DNA of 32,890 nucleotides from Burkholderiales bacterium. Lineage in GTDB: Bacteria > Pseudomonadota > Gammaproteobacteria > Burkholderiales > Burkholderiaceae_E. The stretch lies in NCBI GenBank assembly GCA_017307915.1, contig JAFKGG010000391.1, positions 1 through 32,890 of the forward strand, in the 5' to 3' direction. The translations under genes and the position numbers were made by a program. Below the pieces are notes generated by a model. It saw only the letters and a list, made by a program, of their open reading frames with translations, had not been told where the DNA came from and did not search any database. Of this stretch, positions 1 through 11,444 are shown piece after piece; the stretch's first letter is position 1, and each line of letters opens with the position of its first letter.

Positions 1-2
1 AG

Positions 3-2327
3 GAAGTGCAGGAGCTGCGCCTGGACGTCGGCGGCCGCACGCTGCGGCTGGGCGACGTCGCCAAGGTGTTCCGCGGCTACGTCGACCCGCCGGTATACAC
101 GATGCGTTTCGGCGGCCACCAGGCGATCGGCCTGGGTGTGTCCATGGTCGGCAAGGGCGACGTGCTGCAGCTCGGCCGCGACCTGGATGAGACGATGGCG
201 CGGCTGCGCGCCGACCTGCCGGTGGGTATCGAATTCGCCAAGGTGTCGGATCAGCCGCGCATCGTGCGCGACGCCGTCGGTCTGTTCATGCGGGTGCTGG
301 CCGAAGCGGTGGCGATCGTGCTGGCGGTCAGCTTCCTGAGTCTGGGGCTGCGCGCCGGCGCCGTCGTCGCCTTGACCATCCCGCTGGTGCTGGCGGCCAC
401 GTTCGTGGTGATGGCCTGGTTCGGCATCGACCTGCATCGCGTTTCCACCGGCGCGCTGGTCATCGCGCTGGGCCTGCTGGTCGACGACGCGATGATCGCC
501 ATCGAGATGATGGCGCGCAAGATCGAAGAAGGGCTGGACAAGTTCTCGGCGGCCACCTACGCCTATTCGAGCACCGCGTTTCCGATGCTTACCGGCACGC
601 TGATCACGATGTCGGGCTTTCTGCCGATCGCGCTGGCCAAGTCGACCACCGGCGAATACACCTTCGACATCTTCGCCGTGGTGACGATCGCGCTGCTGGT
701 GTCGTGGCTGGCCGCGGTGGCCGCCACGCCGTTCATCGGCACCTGGCTGCTCAAGGAAAAGCGCGGCGAGCACCACGAGGTGTTCGATACGCGCTTCTAC
801 AAGCGCTTGCGCGGCCTGATCGAAGCCTGCATGCGCCATCGCTGGCTGACCATCCTGGCCACTGTCGGCGCGTTCGCGCTCGGCGTGGTCGGCATGGGGC
901 TGACCGAGAAGCAGTTCTTCCCGGCCTCGAACCGCACCGAGATCCTGATCGAACTGTGGCTGCCCGAAGGCGCCAGTTATCGCGCCACCGAGACGCAGGC
1001 GCGCCGGCTCGAAGCCATCCTGGCCAAGGATACGGACGTCGCCACTTTCGTGTCCTACGTCGGCAATGGCTCGCCGCGCTACTACCTGTCGCTCGACCAG
1101 CAGCTGTTCCGCAGCAATTTCGCGCAGTTCGTGATCCTGACCCACGACGTGGCCGGCCGCGATCGCGCGCTGCTGCGCTTGCGCGAAGTGCTGGAGGAGC
1201 AGTTCCCCGGCGTGCGCGCCCGCGCGTTTCGCACGCCGCTGGGCCCGCCGGTGGCCTATCCGGTGCAGTTTCGCGTGATGGGCGACGATGCTGCGCGATT
1301 GAAGGAGATCGCCGCCCAGGTCGCCACCGTCGTGCGCGCTGACGCCGCCACCGTCGATACGCATCTGGATTGGGGCGAACGCTCGCCGGCGGTGCGCATC
1401 GAGGTCGACCAGGACAAGGTGCGCGCCATCGGCCTGACGTCGGCGCAGATCGCGCGCTCGCTGGGCGGCTCGCTGTCAGGGGCCACCATCGGCCAGTTCC
1501 GTGAGCGCGACCAGTTGATCGACGTGGTGCTGCGCGCGCCGCCCGGCGAGCGCGCCTCGCTGTCGAACCTGCGCAACCTGCAGATCCGCACCGGCACCGG
1601 CCGTTCGGTGCCGCTGGCGCAGATCGCCAACATCAGCGAGGTGATGGAAGAGCCCATCGTCTGGCGCCGCAGCCGCGTACCGGTGATCACCGTGCGCGCC
1701 GACATCATCGACGGCGTGCAGGCGCCCGACGTGATGATGCGCATCGACCCGCAACTGAACGAACTGCGCCGGCAGCTGCCGCCCGGCTACCGGATCGAGG
1801 CCGGCGGCCCTTACGAAGACAACACGCAGGCGCAGGCTTCGATCAACGCCGGCATGCCGTTCCTGCTGGCGGTGGTGCTGACGCTGCTGATGATCCAGTT
1901 GCGCAGCTTCTCGATGACCGCGATGGTGCTGCTGACCGCGCCGCTGGGCGTGATCGGCGTAGCCGGCGCGCTGTTGGCGTTCGGCCAGCCGTTCGGCTTC
2001 GTCGCCATGCTGGGCATGATTGCGCTGGGCGGCATGATCATGCGCAATACGGTGATCCTGGTCGACCAGATCCGCCAGGACATCGAAGACGGCGCCACCC
2101 GCTGGCAGGCGGTGCGCGAATCGGCGGTGCGGCGCTTCCGGCCGATCACGTTGACCGCCGCCGCCGCCGTGCTGGCGATGATCCCGCTGTCGCGCGACGT
2201 GCTGTGGGGGCCGATGGCGATGGCCATCATGGGCGGCCTGATCGGCGCCACCGTGCTTACGCTGTTGTTCGTGCCGGCGCTGTACGTCGCCTGGTTTCGG
2301 GTCAAGCCGGACGAGCAGGGCGCCTGA
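3..2327 (+). CDS. RND efflux transporter, inner-membrane pump subunit (5'-truncated by window edge)
   Basis: C-terminal three quarters of a resistance-nodulation-division pump, a proton-driven inner-membrane exporter that works with a periplasmic adaptor and an outer-membrane channel. The frame is open to the left edge, so the GTG at 6 is not taken as the start. Counting from that GTG, residues 94-250 hold hydrophobic TM segments, including the TM4 stretch GLLVDDAMIAIE with the paired acidic residues (160-161) that match AcrB Asp407/408. That alignment implies about 247 missing N-terminal residues and a full length near 1020, normal for the family. A large periplasmic loop (about 300-610) and a second TM block (about 615-765) follow. 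The short hydrophilic tail ends with TGA at 2325. The subfamily (HAE1 multidrug or HME metal) cannot be fixed without the N-terminus. Confidence 0.9.
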   Translation, partial: EVQELRLDVGGRTLRLGDVAKVFRGYVDPPVYTMRFGGHQAIGLGVSMVGKGDVLQLGRDLDETMARLRADLPVGIEFAKVSDQPRIVRDAVGLFMRVLAEAVAIVLAVSFLSLGLRAGAVVALTIPLVLAATFVVMAWFGIDLHRVSTGALVIALGLLVDDAMIAIEMMARKIEEGLDKFSAATYAYSSTAFPMLTGTLITMSGFLPIALAKSTTGEYTFDIFAVVTIALLVSWLAAVAATPFIGTWLLKEKRGEHHEVFDTRFYKRLRGLIEACMRHRWLTILATVGAFALGVVGMGLTEKQFFPASNRTEILIELWLPEGASYRATETQARRLEAILAKDTDVATFVSYVGNGSPRYYLSLDQQLFRSNFAQFVILTHDVAGRDRALLRLREVLEEQFPGVRARAFRTPLGPPVAYPVQFRVMGDDAARLKEIAAQVATVVRADAATVDTHLDWGERSPAVRIEVDQDKVRAIGLTSAQIARSLGGSLSGATIGQFRERDQLIDVVLRAPPGERASLSNLRNLQIRTGTGRSVPLAQIANISEVMEEPIVWRRSRVPVITVRADIIDGVQAPDVMMRIDPQLNELRRQLPPGYRIEAGGPYEDNTQAQASINAGMPFLLAVVLTLLMIQLRSFSMTAMVLLTAPLGVIGVAGALLAFGQPFGFVAMLGMIALGGMIMRNTVILVDQIRQDIEDGATRWQAVRESAVRRFRPITLTAAAAVLAMIPLSRDVLWGPMAMAIMGGLIGATVLTLLFVPALYVAWFRVKPDEQGA

Positions 2328-2441
2328 GCGGGCGTGCAGGGCGCCGGCGGCCCGGCCGGGTTTGCCGCCTCGGCGGGGCTGCGCCAAAGCCCGCCGCTAC
2401 CCCGCGCCGCGGTCGGCGCGGAGATGGTCTCGCGCATCGTT

Positions 2442-2447
2442 TAGAAT
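2442..2447 (+). promoter_or_regulatory. Candidate -10 box for tRNA-Leu
   Basis: TAGAAT (5 of 6 to TATAAT) lies 10 nt before the mature tRNA-Leu 5' end, a good distance for transcription starting just ahead of the tRNA. I see no convincing -35 at 16-18 nt upstream. The rest of 2328-2441 is GC-rich and holds no gene I can support. Confidence 0.4.
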
Positions 2448-2457
2448 GCGCGTTTTC

Positions 2458-2542
2458 GCGGCCGTGGCGGAATTGGTAGACGCACCAGGTTTAGGTCCTG
2501 GCGCTGCAAGGCGTGAAGGTTCGAGTCCTTTCGGCCGCACCA
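2458..2542 (+). tRNA. tRNA-Leu (anticodon UAG)
   Basis: An 85-nt class II tRNA. The acceptor arms GCGGCCG (2458-2464) and CGGCCGC (2532-2538) pair perfectly, followed by discriminator A and an encoded CCA (2540-2542). The anticodon stem CCAGG/CCTGG encloses the loop TTTAGGT, giving anticodon TAG at 2492-2494, which reads CUN leucine codons. An extended variable arm and the T-loop TTCGAGT are present. The gene sits 51 nt upstream of tig. Confidence 0.97.
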
Positions 2543-2593
2543 CGGCATAAGGCGGTTCGCCCCCTGCCACTCCTTCGATTTTTGGAACCAGAA

Positions 2594-3898
2594 ATGGCAA
2601 CGCAACTGGAAACGACCGGCACGCTCGAGCGCAAGCTGCAAATGGCTGTGCCCGTAGCTGAGATCAACAAGGCAGTGGCCGACCGGCTGCGCAATCTGTC
2701 GCGCAGCGTGAAGATGCCCGGCTTTCGGCCCGGCAAAGTGCCGATGAAGATGATCGAGCAGTCGTATGGCCCGCAGGTGCACTCCGAAGTGCTCGGCGAC
2801 GCCGTCTCCAAGGCGTTCAGCGATGCCGTGGCCGAGCACCAGCTGCGCGTGGCTGGCCAGCCCCGGATCGAAGCCGGGCAGGGTGGCAGCGACGCCGAGC
2901 TGGCCTTTACTGCCGTGTTCGAAGTGTTCCCCGAGATCCAGATCGGCGACCCCACCACGCTCGAGGTCACGCGCGTGGCGTGTCCGGTTGGTGATGCCGA
3001 ACTGCAGAAAATGATCGACGTGCTGCGCAAGCAGCGCACCCGCTGGGATGCGGTCGAGCGCGCTGCGCAAGACGGCGACCGGCTGACCATCGATTTCGCC
3101 GGCACGCTCGACGGCACCGCCTTCGAGGGCGGCAGCGGCACTGATTTCGCGTTCACGCTCGGCGAAGGCCGCATGCTGCCCGATTTCGAGACCGGCCTGC
3201 GCGGCGCCGCGCCCGGTGAGAAAAAGACCTTCCCGGTCACCTTCCCGGCCGACTACGGCGCGGAGCACCTGGCCGGCAAGACCGCCCAGTTCGAGGCCAC
3301 GCTGAAAAAGGTCGAGGCCCCGGCCCTGCCTGAAGTCAACGCCGATTTCGCGCGTGAGTTCGGCATCGCCGACGGTGACGTGGCCAAGCTGCAGGCCGAC
3401 ATCCGCGCCAACCTCGAGCGCGAGGTGTCGCAACGGCTGCGCGCGATGACCAAGGCCAACGTGATGGAATCGCTGGCCGGCTTCGTGCAGTTCGAGCTGC
3501 CCCAATCGCTGGTGCAAAACGAGAGCGAAGCGCTGGCCGAGCGCGCGCGCGAAGACCTGAAGCAGCGCGGCATCCCGGCCGACAAGGCCGCCTCGATTCC
3601 GCTCGATGCCTTCCGCGAGCAGGCCGAAAAGCGCGTGCGGTTGGGCCTGGTGGTCGCCGAGGTCGTCAAGTCGCAAGGTCTGCAGGCCAAGCCCGACCAG
3701 ATTCGCAAGCAGATCGAAGAATTCGCGCAGTCGTACGAGAACCCCGGCGAGGTGGTCCGCTACTATTTCAGCGACCGCGATCGGCTGGCCGAAGTCGAGG
3801 CGCTGGTGGTCGAGCAGAACGTCGTCGACTGGGCACTGGCCAAGGCCAAGGTCACCGACAAACCGCTGGCCTTCGACGACCTGATGGCCGCGCGTTAA
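2594..3898 (+). CDS. tig: Trigger factor, ribosome-bound chaperone and peptidyl-prolyl isomerase
   Basis: Trigger factor binds near the ribosomal exit tunnel and shields nascent chains. The 434-residue product matches the family length (E. coli 432). The N-terminal ribosome-binding signature GFRPGK is at residues 43-48. An FKBP-type PPIase domain spans about 155-240 ([20 protein letters not shown]). The rest is the helical C-terminal chaperone domain. The start is ATG 2594, because the in-frame upstream ATG at 2513 lies inside tRNA-Leu and its extra 27 residues do not resemble the family. clpP follows after 31 nt, consistent with co-transcription. Confidence 0.97.
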   Translation: MATQLETTGTLERKLQMAVPVAEINKAVADRLRNLSRSVKMPGFRPGKVPMKMIEQSYGPQVHSEVLGDAVSKAFSDAVAEHQLRVAGQPRIEAGQGGSDAELAFTAVFEVFPEIQIGDPTTLEVTRVACPVGDAELQKMIDVLRKQRTRWDAVERAAQDGDRLTIDFAGTLDGTAFEGGSGTDFAFTLGEGRMLPDFETGLRGAAPGEKKTFPVTFPADYGAEHLAGKTAQFEATLKKVEAPALPEVNADFAREFGIADGDVAKLQADIRANLEREVSQRLRAMTKANVMESLAGFVQFELPQSLVQNESEALAERAREDLKQRGIPADKAASIPLDAFREQAEKRVRLGLVVAEVVKSQGLQAKPDQIRKQIEEFAQSYENPGEVVRYYFSDRDRLAEVEALVVEQNVVDWALAKAKVTDKPLAFDDLMAAR

Positions 3899-3929
3899 GG
3901 CGCGCGCCCGGTATTTCACGGAGCATCGG

Positions 3930-4592
3930 ATGACATTCAACAGTCTGGTCGAAGATCTGGTCAATGCGCACCTGACGCAGCAGCGCGAAACGCAGGCGCT
4001 GGGCATGGTGCCGATCGTGATCGAGCAAAGCGGCCGCGGCGAGCGCGCCTACGACATCTACTCGCGGCTGCTGCGCGAGCACGTGATCTTTCTGGTGGGC
4101 CCGGTGATGGACCAGGCGGCCAATCTGATCGTGGCGCAGATGCTGTTCCTGGAATCCGAGAACCCCGACAAGGACATCTCGTTCTACATCAACTCGCCCG
4201 GCGGATCGGTCAGCGCGGGTCTGGCGATGTACGACACGATGCAGTTCATCAAGCCCGACGTCAGCACGCTGTGCATGGGTATCGCGGCCAGCATGGGCGC
4301 GTTCCTGCTGGCGGCCGGCACCAAGGGCAAGCGCTTTGCGCTGCCCAACGCGCGCATCATGATTCACCAGCCGTCAGGCGGCGCGCAGGGCCAGGCCTCC
4401 GACATCGAGATCCACGCCAAGGAAATCCTGTACACGCGCGAGCGGCTCAACCGCATCCTGGCCGAGAAAACCGGCCAGCCGATCGAGCGCATCGCGACCG
4501 ATACCGACCGTGACAACTTCATGTCCTCGGAAGATGCGGTAAGCTATGGCCTCATCGACAAGGTTTTGTCAAGACGGGGCGAGGGTGCCTGA
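3930..4592 (+). CDS. clpP: ATP-dependent Clp protease proteolytic subunit
   Basis: Serine peptidase of family S14 that forms a double heptameric barrel and degrades substrates fed by ClpX or ClpA. The 220-residue product has the full catalytic triad: Ser121 in GIAASMGAF, His146 in IMIHQPSGG and Asp195 in DTDRDNF. Spacings of 25 and 49 residues match E. coli ClpP. The oxyanion-loop sequence SPGGSVSAG is at 89-97. A Shine-Dalgarno-like CGGAG (3919-3923) precedes ATG 3930. The gene lies between tig and clpX in the standard proteobacterial order. Confidence 0.98.
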   Translation: MTFNSLVEDLVNAHLTQQRETQALGMVPIVIEQSGRGERAYDIYSRLLREHVIFLVGPVMDQAANLIVAQMLFLESENPDKDISFYINSPGGSVSAGLAMYDTMQFIKPDVSTLCMGIAASMGAFLLAAGTKGKRFALPNARIMIHQPSGGAQGQASDIEIHAKEILYTRERLNRILAEKTGQPIERIATDTDRDNFMSSEDAVSYGLIDKVLSRRGEGA

Positions 4593-4658
4593 TCCGGGGC
4601 ACTCAGTGCGGCGGACCGATCGGCGGTCACCGCGAGCCGCCGGGCGGTCGGAGCAAAT

Positions 4659-5924
4659 ATGACGGACAAGAAGGGCTCAAGCGAAAAACTCCTGTACTGC
4701 TCGTTCTGCGGCAAGAGCCAGCACGAGGTGCGCAAGCTGATCGCCGGTCCGTCGGTGTTCATCTGCGACGAGTGCATCGAGCTGTGCAACGACATCATTC
4801 GCGATGAAACCCAGAGCGATGCCGGCCCCGGTGCGCAAAAAGGCGGCCTGCCGACGCCGGCCGAGATCTGCGGCATCCTCGATCAATACGTGATCGGGCA
4901 GGAAAAAGCCAAGAAGATCCTGTCGGTTGCCGTCTATAACCACTACAAGCGGCTGCGTCACAAAGGCAAGAAAGACGAAGTCGAGCTGGCCAAGAGCAAC
5001 ATTCTGCTGGTCGGCCCCACCGGCTCGGGCAAGACCCTGCTGGCGCAGACGCTGGCACGGCTGCTGAACGTGCCGTTCGTGATCGCCGATGCCACCACGC
5101 TCACCGAAGCGGGCTACGTCGGCGAAGACGTCGAAAACATCATCCAGAAGCTGCTGCAGAACTGCAACTACGAAGTTGACAAGGCGCAGAGCGGCATCGT
5201 CTACATCGATGAGATCGACAAGATCTCGCGCAAGTCCGACAACCCGTCGATCACGCGCGACGTGTCCGGCGAAGGCGTGCAGCAGGCGCTGCTCAAGCTG
5301 ATCGAAGGCACGATCGCGTCGGTGCCGCCGCAGGGCGGCCGCAAGCATCCGAACCAGGATTTCGTGCAGATCGACACCACGAACATCCTGTTCATCTGCG
5401 GCGGCGCCTTCGACGGCCTGGAGAAGGTCATCCGTGCCCGTTCCGAGCGTTCGGGCATCGGCTTCGGCGCCGCGGTGCGCAGCGCCAATGACCGAGCCGT
5501 CGGCGAAGTGCTGCGCGACGCCGAGCCTGAAGATCTGGTCAAGTTCGGCCTGATCCCCGAGCTGGTCGGCCGCCTGCCGGTGGTGGCCACGCTCGACGAG
5601 CTGAACGAAGACGCGCTGGTGCAGATCCTGATCGAACCCAAGAACGCCCTGATCAAGCAGTATCAGCGGCTGTTCGCGATGGAAGGCGTCGATCTGGAAG
5701 TGCGGCCGGGCGCGCTGCTGGCGATCGCACGCAAGGCCCTGAAGCGCAAGACCGGCGCGCGTGGCCTGCGCTCGATCCTCGAGCAGACGCTGCTCGACAT
5801 CATGTTCGACCTGCCCAGCCTGCAGAATGTGCAGAAAGTTGTGGTCGACGACAACGCTATCGAAGGCGACGGCAAGCCGCTGGTCATCTACGCCGACGCC
5901 CCGCGGGTGGCCGGCTCGAACTGA
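4659..5924 (+). CDS. clpX: ATP-dependent Clp protease ATP-binding subunit ClpX
   Basis: AAA+ unfoldase that recognises, unfolds and threads substrates into ClpP. The 421-residue product has an N-terminal zinc-binding domain with Cys14, Cys17, Cys36 and Cys39. It also has Walker A GPTGSGKT (119-126), pore-1 loop GYVGED (152-157), Walker B IVYIDEID (180-187), an RKH pore loop (228-230) and the ClpP-docking IGF loop (267-269). A small AAA+ C-terminal domain follows. CGGAG at 4649-4653 serves ATG 4659. The gap to clpP is 66 nt without an obvious terminator, so clpP and clpX are probably co-transcribed. All key residues are intact. Confidence 0.98.
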   Translation: MTDKKGSSEKLLYCSFCGKSQHEVRKLIAGPSVFICDECIELCNDIIRDETQSDAGPGAQKGGLPTPAEICGILDQYVIGQEKAKKILSVAVYNHYKRLRHKGKKDEVELAKSNILLVGPTGSGKTLLAQTLARLLNVPFVIADATTLTEAGYVGEDVENIIQKLLQNCNYEVDKAQSGIVYIDEIDKISRKSDNPSITRDVSGEGVQQALLKLIEGTIASVPPQGGRKHPNQDFVQIDTTNILFICGGAFDGLEKVIRARSERSGIGFGAAVRSANDRAVGEVLRDAEPEDLVKFGLIPELVGRLPVVATLDELNEDALVQILIEPKNALIKQYQRLFAMEGVDLEVRPGALLAIARKALKRKTGARGLRSILEQTLLDIMFDLPSLQNVQKVVVDDNAIEGDGKPLVIYADAPRVAGSN

Positions 5925-5954
5925 AGCGATCGTCATTGCGGCGCCCGCCCTGCA

Positions 5955-5986
5955 TACCGCGCGCCCGGTTTCGGCCGGCCGCGGTA
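5955..5986 (+). other. Stem-loop downstream of clpX
   Basis: TACCGCG (5955-5961) pairs with CGCGGTA (5980-5986), and CCGG repeats could pair inside the loop. No run of T follows, so it is not a canonical intrinsic terminator, though it could end or stabilise the clpPX transcript. The 354-nt clpX-lon gap shows no gene; apart from this hairpin I see only the candidate lon promoter. Confidence 0.3.
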
Positions 5987-6233
5987 CGCTTCTGCTGAAC
6001 ATCGTGTCAGCGCAGGCTTGCCGCCGCACCCCGCAGTCCGCCTTCCCAGGCCCGCTTCCAATACCCCCGCCGGATTTGCACCGCTTATACGCGTTTAGCG
6101 AACCGCCTCGTTCCCCGAAGATGAGCAGCGATCGGCGTCGCGGACCGCAGCGGCCGCCCGGCGCATCGCCCCTGGCGCCGCACCGGTACCGCAGGGCCGA
6201 TCGGCGGAATCGGCGTATGCTCGAACCCGATTA

Positions 6234-6261
6234 CTTGAATTCGCTGCGCATGGCGCCACAT
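6234..6261 (+). promoter_or_regulatory. Candidate sigma32 (heat-shock) promoter of lon
   Basis: CTTGAAT at 6234-6240 differs by one base from the sigma32 -35 consensus CTTGAAA. After a 13-nt spacer, CGCCACAT (6254-6261) matches 5 of 7 defined positions of CCCCATNT. lon is a classical heat-shock gene, which makes the match plausible. Transcription would begin near 6268, only about 11 nt before ATG 6279 but about 23 nt before ATG 6291. Confidence 0.4.
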
Positions 6262-6278
6262 CGACCGGGAAGTCCTGA

Positions 6279-8702
<2,424 letters not shown>

Positions 8703-8774
8703 GCCTCTGAGATGCCGCACCGGCGTGCCATCGATGCGAGAATCGATGGCATGTCGCGTGCCTGGCTTTATGAT

Positions 8775-8809
8775 GACGGCGCGGCGCAAGTCGCGCCGTC
8801 GTTTTGTTT
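8775..8809 (+). terminator. Rho-independent terminator of lon
   Basis: A perfect 9-bp GC-rich stem, GACGGCGCG (8775-8783) with CGCGCCGTC (8792-8800), encloses an 8-nt loop. It is followed by GTTTTGTTT. It lies 72 nt after the lon stop and before the hupB promoter, separating the two transcription units. Confidence 0.85.
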
Positions 8810-8845
8810 GCGGCCACGCGGCGCAGTGCCGCGCAGTCGCTCGGC

Positions 8846-8874
8846 TTGACACTCGCGTGCTCGGGCGATTTAAT
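8846..8874 (+). promoter_or_regulatory. Sigma70 promoter of hupB
   Basis: TTGACA (8846-8851, perfect -35) and TTTAAT (8869-8874, 5 of 6 to the -10 consensus) are separated by an optimal 17 nt. Predicted transcription start is near 8881, giving a leader of about 100 nt before the GTG start. A strong constitutive promoter fits an abundant nucleoid protein. Confidence 0.75.
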
Positions 8875-8984
8875 ACGCGCTCCGTTTCGCTCTCCTGTTC
8901 GCTTGCAGCAGCGACGAGTTCTACCTGTGTGTGCCGCTCGGCACGCTGATTCAAAATCCAGATTCCTGATGTGAGGGGGTTCTA

Positions 8985-9257
8985 GTGAACAAGACCGAAT
9001 TGATCGACCACATCGCGAAGCAAGCCGACATTTCGAAGGCTGCCGCGGGACGCGCACTCGATGCGCTGGTCGGGGCCGTCAGAACGACCCTGAAGAAGGG
9101 CGGCACGGTCACGCTGGTCGGCTTCGGTACTTTCGCCGTCGGCAAACGTGCGGCACGCAGCGGTCGCAATCCGCGCACCGGCGCCACGATCAAGATCAAG
9201 GCCGCCAAGGTGCCGAAGTTCCGTCCCGGCAAGGCACTGAAAGACGCCATCAACTGA
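8985..9257 (+). CDS. hupB: DNA-binding protein HU, beta-type
   Basis: A 90-residue histone-like nucleoid protein that bends and compacts DNA as a dimer. It begins with the typical HU N-terminus ([11 protein letters not shown]) and carries the HU/IHF signature GFGTF at about 46-50 leading into the DNA-binding arm GRNPRTG (about 60-66). It ends [12 protein letters not shown] as most HU proteins do. The start is GTG 8985, preceded by the purine-rich GAGGGGG at 8973-8979; no ATG start gives a family-like N-terminus. Position between lon and the Val/Asp tRNAs is the usual betaproteobacterial context. IHF subunits are excluded by the N-terminal sequence. Confidence 0.96.
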   Translation: MNKTELIDHIAKQADISKAAAGRALDALVGAVRTTLKKGGTVTLVGFGTFAVGKRAARSGRNPRTGATIKIKAAKVPKFRPGKALKDAIN

Positions 9258-9268
9258 AGCTTGCAAAC

Positions 9269-9298
9269 TTGCACAGCTCAGTTTTTCTGTAGTAGAAT
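9269..9298 (+). promoter_or_regulatory. Candidate promoter of the tRNA-Val/tRNA-Asp unit
   Basis: TTGCAC (9269-9274) and TAGAAT (9293-9298) are 18 nt apart. The -10 matches 5 of 6, the -35 only half. Transcription would start near 9305, about 40 nt before tRNA-Val. I see no terminator between hupB and the tRNAs, so read-through from hupB is also possible. Confidence 0.45.
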
Positions 9299-9344
9299 CT
9301 TTGTCTTCGCAGATCGCTGAGCGAACTACTGGTGGCAGTTACCG

Positions 9345-9420
9345 GGGTGCTTAGCTCAGTTGGTAGAGCGGCGCCCTTACAAGGCGTAGGTCGGGAGTTC
9401 GAGCCTCTCAGCACCCACCA
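9345..9420 (+). tRNA. tRNA-Val (anticodon UAC)
   Basis: A 76-nt tRNA. Acceptor GGGTGCT (9345-9351) pairs with AGCACCC (9410-9416), then A and encoded CCA. The anticodon loop CTTACAA gives TAC at 9378-9380. The T-arm GGGAG/CTCTC with loop TTCGAGC and the D-arm GCTC/GAGC are intact. Confidence 0.97.
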
Positions 9421-9472
9421 GCCGAACCGTCGTCAGTAGCAAGGCGATCTGCATAGCAGTAATGCATTACCT

Positions 9473-9549
9473 GGAGCGGTAGTTCAGTCGGTTAGAATAC
9501 CGGCCTGTCACGCCGGGGGTCGCGGGTTCGAGTCCCGTCCGCTCCGCCA
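9473..9549 (+). tRNA. tRNA-Asp (anticodon GUC)
   Basis: A 77-nt tRNA. Acceptor GGAGCGG (9473-9479) pairs with CCGCTCC (9539-9545), then discriminator G and encoded CCA (9547-9549). The anticodon loop CTGTCAC gives GTC at 9507-9509. It lies 52 nt after tRNA-Val and is probably processed from the same transcript. Confidence 0.97.
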
Positions 9550-9557
9550 AGAAGAAG

Positions 9558-9588
9558 AAAAAGCCACCTTCGGGTGGCTTTTTTGTTT
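9558..9588 (+). terminator. Rho-independent terminator after the tRNA pair
   Basis: AAGCCACC (9561-9568) and GGTGGCTT (9573-9580) form a perfect stem around a TTCG tetraloop, with an A-run before and TTTTGTTT after (9581-9588). The flanking A and T tracts could let it work in both directions, including for the convergent Bug gene ending at 9655. Confidence 0.9.
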
Positions 9589-9654
9589 GCGCAGACGCGA
9601 ACGCCGCAGTCGCGCGAGGCGTCGATGCCGCAGGCAGGTTTCCTGCGCCGGCTC

Positions 9655-10644
9655 TTAAGAGAGCTTGAGCTTCAGATCCGGAACGATTTTCTTCCAGGCG
9701 GCTATTTGGTCATGGAAACGTCTCTGGAAGTCCTGCTGGGGCATTGGGCGCGCTACAAGGCCATTCTGCTCGTAGTAGGTGCGCATTTCCTGCGACCCCG
9801 CGCCAGCCTGAACTTCGCGATCGATACGATCGATGGCGTTACGCGGCACGCCGGCTGCTGAAAAGAAGCCATGCCAGACGGTGATGTCCACGCCGTTGAT
9901 GCCATGCTCGGTGAACGTCGATACATTCGGCAGTTGCGCCGAGCGCTCAGGCGCGGCCAGGGCCACGATGCGTACGCGGTCCAGAAGCTGCCGGTACAGC
10001 GCGAAGTTGGTGAAGGCCATCTGCACCTGTTCTCCGACCACGGCCTGGAATGCCTGCGCATCGCTCTGGTAGGGCACGTGCGTGATGTCGACGCCGGCAT
10101 TGCGTTTGAACAGCTCACCCAGAATGTGCTGGGTCAATCCTGTTCCCGGTGAACCGAAGTTGTACTTGCCCGGATTCGCCTTGAGCTTGGCCACGAGTTC
10201 CGGCAGCGTGCTCACGCCCAGCGACGGCGATACCGCCAATGCGAACGCCTGCTCGCCGAGAAACGCGACCGGCATCAAGGCCGACTCCGGCCTGAACGGG
10301 AACGCGGGATTGAGCAGCGGGTTGAGCACCAGGGTGGAGAAGCTGCCATAGCCGATCGTATAGCCGTCGGGCGCTGCGCTGGCCACTGCATTCAAACCGA
10401 TCGCACCGCTTGCGCCGACGCGGTTCTCGACGACGAAGGCCTGGCCGAGCCGGTCGCTCAGATGCTGTGCCATCTTGCGCGTGAGAACGTCGCTCAGGCC
10501 GCCGGCACCGAAGGGGCAGATCACCTTCACCGGTTTGACCGGGAATTCCTGCGCGGCAGCGATGCGGGGCAAGCCGACGGCGGTCGCGGCAATGGCGGCT
10601 GAACCACGCAGGGCGAATTGACGACGGGTGAGAGTGCTGGGCAT
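9655..10644 (-). CDS. Bug/TctC-family periplasmic solute-binding receptor (first of three)
   Basis: A 329-residue Bug-family extracytoplasmic receptor. Family members bind small carboxylates or amides in the periplasm, often for TctAB-type transporters. The N-terminus carries a twin-arginine-like motif (TRRQF, residues 6-10), a hydrophobic stretch and an AAAQ cleavage region near residue 32, suggesting Tat or Sec export. Family landmarks include the glycine-rich CPFGAGG loop near 45, GSPGTG mid-protein, THVPYQ, and the LPNV segment. The start is ATG 10644, 23 nt after the upstream SDR stop; the much longer open frame upstream is antisense to that SDR. It is the last gene of the six-gene IclR-linked operon. 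No tctAB partner lies in the window, so it probably shares a transporter encoded elsewhere. Ligand unknown. Confidence 0.9.
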   Translation of the reverse strand: MPSTLTRRQFALRGSAAIAATAVGLPRIAAAQEFPVKPVKVICPFGAGGLSDVLTRKMAQHLSDRLGQAFVVENRVGASGAIGLNAVASAAPDGYTIGYGSFSTLVLNPLLNPAFPFRPESALMPVAFLGEQAFALAVSPSLGVSTLPELVAKLKANPGKYNFGSPGTGLTQHILGELFKRNAGVDITHVPYQSDAQAFQAVVGEQVQMAFTNFALYRQLLDRVRIVALAAPERSAQLPNVSTFTEHGINGVDITVWHGFFSAAGVPRNAIDRIDREVQAGAGSQEMRTYYEQNGLVARPMPQQDFQRRFHDQIAAWKKIVPDLKLKLS

Positions 10645-10667
10645 GAGGTGTCTCCTTCGATTCGTGG

Positions 10668-11426
10668 TCAGTTCATGTAGACGCCACCGTTCACGTCGAG
10701 AACGGCACCAGTGACGTTGGAAGCGCCGTCCGAGACCAGGAAGTCGATCGCGCACGCGATGTCGTCGGGCACGCCGAGCCGCCCCACTGGAATGCCGGCG
10801 GCATACGACTTCTGCACGTCCTGGCCTGATTCGCCGGACATTGGCGTTTCGATCCGGCCGGGGGCGATGCAATTGACGGTGACGCCGAATCGGCCGATTT
10901 CTTCTGCGAGCACGCGTGAGAAGCCGAGCACCCCTGCCTTGGATGCGGCATAGGCGGTCGATGGAAAGCGCGAACCGGTGCGCCCCGCTAGCGACGAGAT
11001 GCTGACGATGCGACCCCATTGGCGCTCGCACATCAGCGCCACGCAGGCGCGCGCCATGAGAAAAGGGCCTTCCAGATTGATCCGCATCACCTCATGCCAT
11101 TCGGCCAGCGGCGTCTCGACGGTGAGGTACTTCGCACCCTTGTGCTTGGGCGAGATGCCGGCGTTGTTCACGAGGATCTCGACGCCGCCGAAGGCGGCTT
11201 TGGCGGCGGACACGGCGGCCTCGGCACCGGCCGGCGTGGCGGTATCACCGACGTGGGAGACGGCAGCCAGACCCTGATCCCTCAGCGCCTGTGCGCTCTG
11301 GTGCACTTCTTCCAGACGGTCGGCCAGCAGCACGCGGTGCCCTGCGCTGGCCAGGCGCAAGGCGGTCGCGAAGCCGATGCCGCGCGCGGCGCCGGTGACC
11401 AGAGCGTTTCGCTGGGCAACTGCCAT
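10668..11426 (-). CDS. SDR-family NAD(P)-dependent oxidoreductase (SDR1)
   Basis: A classical short-chain dehydrogenase/reductase of 252 residues, interconverting an alcohol and a ketone on an unknown substrate. Visible: cofactor motif TGAARGIG (11-18), Asp36 after beta-2 favouring NAD(H), NNAG (87-90), catalytic Ser144/145, Tyr159 and Lys163 (YAASK), and a C-terminal VNGG. It resembles SDR2 two genes upstream (shared PGRIxTPM, VGRxGVP and DVNGG blocks), so the two are probably paralogues. It begins 18 nt after the flavoprotein stop and is followed 23 nt later by the Bug receptor. FabG-like ketoacyl-ACP reductases share these motifs, but the catabolic context argues against a lipid role. Confidence 0.9.
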   Translation of the reverse strand: MAVAQRNALVTGAARGIGFATALRLASAGHRVLLADRLEEVHQSAQALRDQGLAAVSHVGDTATPAGAEAAVSAAKAAFGGVEILVNNAGISPKHKGAKYLTVETPLAEWHEVMRINLEGPFLMARACVALMCERQWGRIVSISSLAGRTGSRFPSTAYAASKAGVLGFSRVLAEEIGRFGVTVNCIAPGRIETPMSGESGQDVQKSYAAGIPVGRLGVPDDIACAIDFLVSDGASNVTGAVLDVNGGVYMN

Positions 11427-11444
11427 GGCAATCTTCCTTGTTGT

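Noticed and set aside
2513-2593. Upstream in-frame start for trigger factor
   Set aside because: It lies inside tRNA-Leu, and the extra residues do not match the family N-terminus; ATG 2594 gives the normal length.
10645-11031. N-terminal extension of the first Bug receptor frame
   Set aside because: It is antisense-frame reading through SDR1; the receptor's signal peptide begins at 10644.
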